Shown piece by piece: positions 56,746-64,000 of a stretch of 64,000 bases of DNA. This stretch comes from Chionis minor. Taxonomy: Eukaryota; Chordata; Aves; Charadriiformes; Chionididae. The notes below the pieces were generated by a model, which saw only the letters and a program-made list of their open reading frames with translations, was not told the DNA's origin and did no database searches. Both the position numbers and the translations under genes were made by a program. The stretch is taken from contig VZSF01002029.1 in NCBI GenBank assembly GCA_013398295.1, positions 925,595 to 989,594 on the forward strand, in the 5' to 3' direction. Positions within the stretch are counted from its first letter, which is position 1. Each line of letters starts with the position of its first letter.

Positions 56746-59700
56746 ACAAAATAATTGAATGTGCTGTTTCTACTGATGAGGGGTATATGCTGTACAGACC
56801 CAGGGATAAGTTATTTGCATAGTTTTGTGGAATTAGGTTTAGCGCCGTTATTACCCACCAGTAATCAGACTGGTAAACTGAAGTAGGACATGATCTAACC
56901 CATACCAAGAGAGACAAGCTCATTAAATCAAGTAGATTTGGGTTGTGTTTTTCCCATATTTCTGTAGTTGGACAATTTTCATCGAAAAAGTCCCAGTTTG
57001 CAGTTGTGTTTCAAAGTATTTATTCTTAACTGTAGAAGCTATACTGTTCTGCATTTTACCTTTGTTTCTACAAAAAAAGCTGGTGTATGGTAGCTTGTGA
57101 CGTTTCCATTGTGAAAGATCCTTAACATTAAACAGTTATTTAGAACCAAAAGCCCTTGCCCTGAGATACATATGGTTGCACTTAAGCTGAAATCACTTTA
57201 CGTTAGAAAATATTGTTTTCATCATAAAAGGTAAGTGTTCCCAGAAGTATATTAAAATGCTCAGAGATACAAAAGAGAAATATTGGAATTCAATCTTGGG
57301 TACCAATGTAAAGATATTTAAATATGCTGTAAATTGCGCAGATCCAGCACTGTTCACTGAAGAATCTTTCAGGTTATTAAAATACTTTCTGCTCAATAAG
57401 AGACACTAAAAGTAATCATGCAGTTTGTGTTCTGGTCAGTGTTAGAAACACGTCTAGATATACTTACTCAATGAAGTTCCCTGGGTCACAAACAAAAGTT
57501 ACTTTGGCTCCTACGAGGAGCAATTAGAATAGGAGAGTGCATCAGAAAAGAAAGTGGAAAGGAAAAATGTGTAGATTATATTTAGTTCAACTCCAGGAGA
57601 GGTGATGAAAGGCAGAAAGGACTTAGGTGGCTGAAGCGGATTAATTCCCAACGGCACCTACACACCTAAAGGCTTCGTAGATAAGTTGCCTGTGAGGAAG
57701 GTACTGACTCGTGGGGCCCGTGCAGAAGAACACCTTCCGGGTAAGTGGGCAGCATTACAAGGGGCACTAAATGAAGATAACAGCACTCCTTTGCCATTCT
57801 AGCTCCAAGTCCTGGAAAAACAAAAGCCATTTTTTTCATCTCTGCTGGAAAAGAAGACTTGCTAATTGCCGCTCAGCGGAGGTTTTGCTAACGGCCCACC
57901 TTTTTGACAGGTTAGCAGGTAGAGCAAAAGGAAGGATGCTGCAGCAGTATGTGGGCTGCAAATGGAACAAAACCAACTTCAGACCTATGATGCAAATAGA
58001 AAGTAGGAGTAGCAATAATATTTTTACCAACAACCTCTAACACTGCTGAGTTTGATGTGTTTACCATAAAATCCTAAATAAGCCTCCACAAAATCTTCCT
58101 CTAGACTTGCTATCTTTGGACAGCTTGATTTTTTGGAAAGGGATCTCAGCTCTATCGCTTCGGATTGATTAACAGATCTAAATCACCTCAATAAAACAGG
58201 GTGTCTAAAGAGATCTATTTGGTTAAGTGTGTAACTGCTCCCATTAACGGCAATGAATGACCCTGCCAAAAAGTTAAGCAGGAGTAATAGCACCACCTGA
58301 GGTGGAAAACATGGTGCAAATCTTCATAAGACAACACAGACAGGTGTGCCAACCCCCCTTAGCCCAAACCCATGCATACAACTTGACCAAGTAGTATATT
58401 TTTTTTTTCCCCCTGTGAAAATTCATCTCTGTTCTAACTGAAAGGTCTACCAGTAGGATCCGGGACCTTTGGATTTGGCATCATAAGTCTTACCCTGAGT
58501 GCCACTGTTTTCTTCAGCAGTGCATTTATAAAGCTCTCAGCCTCGCTTGCCAAATTGGGAGAGTGAGACCATAGTGTCTAGCAGGTTGTTTGTCCCCCAG
58601 GGTTTCATATGCATTTTGCAGTAAATGTTTTCAAAGTACCTTGTGTTAAAGGACCCTTGCAGGAATTCTAACACAGGAGAAGTTTTATTTATTTAGGTCA
58701 ACATTAGCACTATTTCCTGGCTGTTGTGAATACCGTCTCAGGGGAGAATTTGTTTGTCATTTTTGTCAGAAAATGACAGGATAAAAATATACCGGACAGT
58801 TGCAAACATAGCTGGTATGGATTTATTTTTTTTTTCAGTTAACTCTATGCAAGAGCCTGGGTGGAGGTTATTATCTGACTAAATGCCCTTAGTTTGGTGG
58901 TAGCCTCATACGAGTTTCTCTGTATTTCTACTTCCCTTTAGTGTTTTTCCCCTACATAACTATTTCCCTGTCCCCCCCGCCTTCTTCTGTGATCATCTCA
59001 CCTTCTTCCTTTTTGACACGGGGGACTTAAAGAGCACACAGTTATATTTGAAAGACTTCTTCATATAAATGCCGAGATGAAGTCAAGGGTCGCTCTTACT
59101 CAGAGGTCGCCAGCATCCCTTAATGCTCCTTACACGATATGCACCCAGTTCCTCTTGCTCTCCGCTAACTCAGTGTATAATTTCTCCAACATATATTTTG
59201 TTCTTAACAATAACACGTTTCCATCATGCTCAATGAGGTCCAAATACGCAGCTGTTACTGAGAACTCCCGTGGAAGCTGATAGGGTATTTGCCTGTCAAG
59301 AAGTAGATTAATATGGTTTGGGAGATAGTTTCCCTTTAAACATTAACTTAGAAAGGAACTAAAGTATGTGTTTACTTTTCACTCATAAGTACAATTAAGG
59401 CTAATCCTCTTCGGTTTTATAAGGGTATTTCTGTGCTGGAAGTGATGGAGTTCTTTACGAACTCAGGACTGTGCAGAACAGCATTTAAAAATGTGATGAA
59501 GTGGTGGCGTAGCTTCTTTTGTTCACAGTCATGTTGTATGTTTGCTCTTTTTAAAGGAAATTGAAGAAAGAATCAGTTTGAAAGGTTGATGTGTCTGGAA
59601 ATGCTTTCCTTGCGGTTACATGAAGCAAGACATAGTCTTTATTGCCAAAAGAAAGGGTCCCCCACCACGTCAACGAATCCCGTAATCAGGTTGCAATAGT

Positions 59701-60060
59701 AACAGATTACAGCTGTCATGTTTCCTTTTTCTCCAGGTTCTGATTTCTCTCCCTATCTCTGGTTTTCTTCTAGTAAGAGATACCCGGTGGCTCATTTTGC
59801 TGAGGTCATCCCGGAGAACTTACATGGGCCAATAGTTTCCATTACATTTATCTCATCTCCTGTCTTTTGCAGCTAACCTAAACGAGTGCCGCACAGGCAG
59901 ATAAGACATAGGCTGAACTACATCTGCATCAGGGGTAGTTCAAGAAAAATGAAACCTGAATTCCGGAGGTTTCCTGAAACATGCCTTCTCCATAAACAAC
60001 AAAAGCAGTTTACGCAAAACTTTTTACAATAGTTGATGGCACATAAATACTCCATGCAAA
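56746..60060. other. Non-coding stretch, no gene seen
   Basis: AT-rich unique DNA. The words near 58537-58565 ('ctctcagcctcgcttgcc') weakly recall a MIR core but are too degenerate to call. Frames remain below 90 codons and show no domain. Confidence 0.5.
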
Positions 60061-60700
60061 GCTCTCGGACCCCTTCTTAAACCCTCGCCGCAGCCCCGGG
60101 GCGCTGCGAGAGCCGTGCAGGGGGACCTAGAGCCAGCCAAAAGCGCCGAGCAAAGGATTTCCCCGGCGTTGAGCGCATCGGTGGCTGACACAACGCTGGC
60201 AGCCCCACTCTTACCTCTGCCACGTTTCCTCCCACACCAGCCTGCACTGCTGCCTCGACAGTGGGGAACACTGGCCAAGGCGCCTGCCTCAAGGTGTTTG
60301 CTCCAAACACCTTGGATGATGGAAACGGTGACGTTGTCGTGACTTACATCCGGTGTGGGTTTCCTTGGGGGTACCCGTGGGTCTCTCTCCTGGTTTTTAG
60401 CAAGCGCGAACGTGAGCTTGGCACAGCTTGTGATTTTAAACGAAGTCAACGTGCAAAATGCCTCCTTTTGATGCTAACGCTGAAGCCCCTCACCTGGGGT
60501 GCTGAGCTGGGGTGGGCAGAAGCCAAGGCTCTGCGCGGGCTACAGACCCACCGCCCCACCTCGGAGATCTCACCCCCTCTTCCCTCCAAACGTGCGCTTG
60601 GAGGCGAGTCCGTGCCGAGCTGCTCTCTGAGGTACCAACACAGCGAGCACGTTCGCTGCTGCCTGCCTACTCCAGAGGATTTCCTGGTGCTTTGAGGAGA
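60061..60700. other. GC- and CpG-richer patch with a strong inverted repeat
   Basis: CpG are frequent at 60061-60180 (about 13 in 120 bases) and moderately frequent to about 60660. Overlapping open frames of 141 and 144 codons run on opposite strands (60024-60449 minus, 60261-60695 plus), as expected from GC content, and neither shows a known domain. A perfect 11-bp inverted repeat with a 3-base loop is at 60290-60314. This could be a weak CpG island or regulatory element. Confidence 0.35.
60290..60314. repeat. Perfect inverted repeat, 11-bp arms, 3-base loop
   Basis: CAAGGTGTTTG, then CTC, then CAAACACCTTG. The arms are exactly complementary. It is the longest perfect hairpin I noticed in the window. 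No terminator role is expected in animal DNA. It may be a paired binding site, since CAGGTG-like/AGGTGT words resemble E-box or T-box half sites, or it may be chance. Confidence 0.85.
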
Positions 60701-63700
60701 CTGAAAGCGAGCTGAAATGTTCTAGCACTTTAAAGGAGGACTAGGCATTGGTGGGAGGCTTGTTTAGTATCTGAGTGGGATCATGACTACGATGTTCATC
60801 TGCATGTTACCAGCATGGAATATATGCGGTTGGGAGCAGTTTGAAGACCGAGTAGGCTCAGAAAGAAAGGGAAAACTCTTCCAGGGAGGGAGGAGGCAGA
60901 GTGAAAGACTGCTAACGCTCGCAGCGTGAAGATCGGGGAAAAGATGGAGATACCAGAGCGGGATAATCTCCAGGAGGAGGAGGAGATCAGGCACAGAAAA
61001 TCAACACTTGATGGGAGGCTACCCTAAATATGTACTGGGAGGATGGTATTTACCCTCTGGGCAGCAGCAGGGCAGGTGCCAAATCCCTCTGTGGAAGAAG
61101 CAGGAGGTTACCAGCCAAACTAGCGCGCAATGACCCCGGGGGACCTTTCTTCCAAACATACCATTAGATTGCTGGCATGGAGAGAAGCTGGCAGCCCCGT
61201 TTCACACCAGCGATGATGTAATTTAGCTCTTATTTCAGAAGCATCTCCATAAAGTTGACAGCTACTGTTATCGTCTGATTCTGCCCGCATTGCTAACGCT
61301 GGCGTTCGGGGCGGGTTTTCAGTGATCGCTGAAGGAGCAGCCCGTGCGTAATGGATGTAAGGTGTCTTTTAGCGTGTGCTTAGCCGTCATCTGCACATTT
61401 TGGTCGCCTTTCAAGTACGTGAAAAAGCCAGCTAGCAATAGCTTGTTGTTTTCAATGATGGTTTAAGGCAGGGAATGAATGTTTGCGGCTCGCTGAGGAT
61501 TTGGGAGAAGGTTGGTCTGGCAGGTTGGTTCAAGGCACTGTGACTTTCTAGCAATGCTCCCGCAGTATTCTTCGCATTCTTTTGTCTAAGAGAGGGGAAA
61601 ATGTATGACTGATTCCTGCTTAATTAGGCCTCATCTGCTAAACAGTTATGTCACTATTTACATATGAGTAGTCTCGCTGAAGTCAAGTCCTACAGCTGTA
61701 TACTTCATCTGGTAACAATGTAAATCCAAGATAAACAGACTTGGAACAAGAGACGTACATTGCCTTATATGTATGCACTACCTGACGATAGCAAACGCTG
61801 TGCCGTGTCGTTCTGGCAAAAGCTAACAGCTATCCTGTTTCAACAGCCTGTAAACGGATCACCTGATTATTAGTTTTAAAACGGCGGACCAAAGTGTACT
61901 CGTGAGTCCCAACTTTTGCTGAAGCGTGTGGCTTGTCAAATGGGCAACTTTGAACCAGTCGTGCCCCTCTACGGAAATAAGGGAAAATAATCCTCCACAC
62001 CTACTCACATTAAGTGATTTTTTTTCACGGCTGGGTCTCCCATGGCCTAGGGATCAACCCCTCTAGGGACAAAAACCGTAGTCGGAGACAAGACATGGGG
62101 AAAGGACGTAGCTGGAAACCCAACAAACATCTGGGTTTAATTCTACTTGTTCCCTTTCTAATGCCTTTCTTGCAGGAATCCCTCTCCACTCTCTCAAGGC
62201 CTCTTCTCCATCAATTTTGTGCGTTGACTGATGCCCCATCTTCAGCTGTGGTCCATCTGAACAACTCGGGCTGTTTTCTCACCAGTGAATGGCAGGACAA
62301 GGGAAGGACTGTGATTGCTTTATCCTACCTCCTCCTCTTCTGCCAGATAATTTCCATGCACTCTAGCATCCTGCATTACCCTACCGATGACCTTTTGTTC
62401 TTCCATACACTTTAGTGCCATTCTCTTGATTACCGTGCCTGTTTCTTCATTAATTACCTCAGACTGATGCCATTGAAGCAAGGCAAAGCAAACTTATCCC
62501 CTCAGCAAACACGTGCTTAATTTGGTCTAAGGAGGATGAGATGGGTTATCAGCTGTCCTATCCTCCGCGAAGTGGGTGGAGTCATATTGTGTTATCTTAA
62601 GGAGAAGACTTGACCGAGAGCTCTTCTGGTTAGCGTTCTAAAGGAGTATCTTCGTTTGTGGTTCTGTTAGCATGATCCTGCCTTAATATTCCTGGCAAAC
62701 CCCGTCGTTTTGCCCTGGAAAATGCAGCTGGACAGGACTGAAATGATAGCATGTCCGGTTCCTGCTGTGGATCTCCTGAGAAGCTTTAGTGGAAGCGGTT
62801 TTTGTAAGTTTAACGTTACTACATCAATGTAATACTGTGACCCAGCAAAGGTTTCTTCTGGACATCTCAAACAGCTGAGACCTTCATCAGAAAACTGAAA
62901 TATCTGGAAGCTGATGAGATGAGAAGTAGGGGAGGAACAGTGCTGTAGATGGAATACTCTCTTACAAGTGATATATCTGGAATTACTTTCTCAGTGAAAG
63001 ACTACGTTTCTTGAGCTATGAAATAAGTATGTAGAAATATGTTTTTTAACTGATAGTGCATCTTTGTAAAGTTCTCTCTATCCAAAACCACCAAGGACTC
63101 CCCAGAGTCAGAAACTTTTAAGACTTAGGTACATGTTTGTATAGTCAAAATATAAGTCGTGTGACTTGCTACCCAAAGTAGAGATGACCATCGTTATTTT
63201 ACTCCCCTGAGGGAGAGGCAGGAGCTATTTGCTTAGAGGACTGGGAGAAAGCAGAACTAACTGCAAGCCCACTTGTTGAAACACTTGTGACACTTTTTTT
63301 TTTCTTTCATGTAGTTATAAAAGTGATATTGCTGACTAGCGTTAGCACTAACTTTGAGTACTTCCAACTGCTGGAAGAAAACGTCGGCTTCCTGACTGAA
63401 GATCAATACTTAAGGATGGGGCTCGGGTGACAACCGATAGGGTGATCTGTTGGGTGCAGCCTTACATCAGCCACAGCCTTTCTGAAGGGCTCAGCCTGTT
63501 GCATGTCACACGGCGAGCGTGTAATGCCAGTGAAGGGATCCGGCCGTTCTCTTCAGGGCAGCTTTGCTGGAGACCACTTGACTTTTCTTCTAACACCTTG
63601 CCCCCAGGACAGCCGAGGCAGGGAAGTACCAGCTGTACCAGTCTTAGGGCAGCATCTGCTGGTTATTGCATGGATCAACATAAATGGTTGTCATGGAAGA

Positions 63701-63869
63701 GGCTGCATGCTTTGGTTCCCAGGCAGAGGTACCTGGCACTCGGGGGAGACGGGGGAAACAGGGGCGCTCGGGAGAGGAACGACCCGTAAATGCAATTAGA
63801 ACAGTCAGCCGGGAGAGAAGGGGAGCAGGCAAGGAGCTCCTGGGTCTTGGTCTTGCTTTTTCCTGTTGT
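60701..63869. other. Non-coding stretch left of the terminal CpG island
   Basis: No gene is supported. The interval 61170-61830 has mixed composition, retains some CpG and holds words such as 'cttaattaggcc', 'ttgacagc' and 'ttacatatgagta', so it could be a conserved non-coding element near a promoter. The frame 62014-62415 (133 codons) has no recognisable domain. Frames at 63427-63799 overlap on both strands. Confidence 0.4.
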
Positions 63870-64000
63870 CGGAGGCAGCACCCACAAACTTTGGAGAGGC
63901 CGGGCTCGCTTGGCTGCGGTTCGCCCCCCCGAAGGCGGAGAAACCCGCCCCACCGTCCCGTCCCCCCCCTCCCTCCCCGCCCCCCACACCCCCCCGGCGC
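63870..64000. promoter_or_regulatory. Left edge of a CpG island, cut by window end
   Basis: The last 130 bases switch abruptly to GC-rich, CpG-rich sequence (about 12 CpG in the last 100 bases), ending in long C runs. Such a switch in otherwise AT-rich, CpG-poor vertebrate DNA normally marks a promoter CpG island. The gene is not visible: it may start to the right, or be transcribed leftwards. Frames on the minus strand here (63675-63989, 63805-63987) are low-complexity and not convincing. Confidence 0.6.
63955..63997 (-). other. Potential G-quadruplex motif
   Basis: The plus strand is almost all C in runs of 3 to 8 bases separated by 1-3 bases, so the minus strand carries at least five G runs of three or more with short loops. 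This satisfies the usual G3+N1-7 pattern. Such motifs are common in CpG-island promoters. Formation in the cell is inference. Confidence 0.65.

Noticed and set aside
58537..58570. MIR-like 'ctctcagcctcgcttgcc' core
   Set aside because: Too short and degenerate, and the flanking MIR blocks are absent.
63675..63989. Minus-strand frames at the right edge as a possible first coding exon
   Set aside because: Low-complexity Gly/Arg/Pro-rich peptides produced by the C-rich tract, with no convincing start context or splice donor.

Overview
The window looks like non-coding bird nuclear DNA: an intergenic desert or a very large intron. I found no intact protein-coding gene, rRNA, tRNA or CRISPR array, and nothing bacterial. 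The avian reading rests on several CR1-type LINE copies, most of them 3' ends carrying the diagnostic CR1 tail. It is also supported by a solo LTR that starts TGTCCTGGTTT, a few MIR-like SINE relics, low overall repeat density, AT-rich background and isolated CpG-rich patches. The species cannot be named from this sequence. The open frames present are short, overlap on both strands, and show no recognisable domain apart from the CR1 reverse transcriptase.

Layout. From 1 to about 33.9 kb is AT-rich unique sequence with two CR1 3' ends (8453-8588 and 17588-17769), a possible older repeat near 3.87 kb, homopolymer runs, and two single-N assembly marks (12103 and 24839). From 33.9 to 36.1 kb lies a well-delimited 717-bp solo LTR on the minus strand, flanked by the 5-bp duplication GTGTC. 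A second LTR-like terminus sharing 19 nt lies 1.4 kb further on. From 36 to 49 kb the DNA is mixed, with local GC-rich patches, a minus-strand CR1 3' end (44594-44780) and possible enhancer-like motif clusters. From 49 to 57 kb there are two MIR-like relics, a CpG island (about 51.24-51.56 kb) with an upstream CCAAT box and a good splice donor, a second CpG-rich patch, and directly behind that the largest repeat, a roughly 1.2-kb broken CR1 copy with reverse-transcriptase motifs. From 57 kb to the end is unique sequence that becomes CpG-rich and strongly C-rich in the last 130 bases, as expected if the window stops inside a promoter CpG island of a gene lying to the right or on the minus strand.

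How the parts work together. No pathway can be read here. The plausible functional content is regulatory: the CpG islands as candidate promoters or non-coding first exons, and scattered homeodomain, SOX and GATA-like motif clusters as candidate enhancers. The repeats are dead copies. I found no convincing undescribed protein system. The items most worth a second look are the LTR insertion with its target duplication, the candidate promoter and exon near 51.2-51.6 kb, the truncated CpG island at the right edge, and several perfect inverted repeats.
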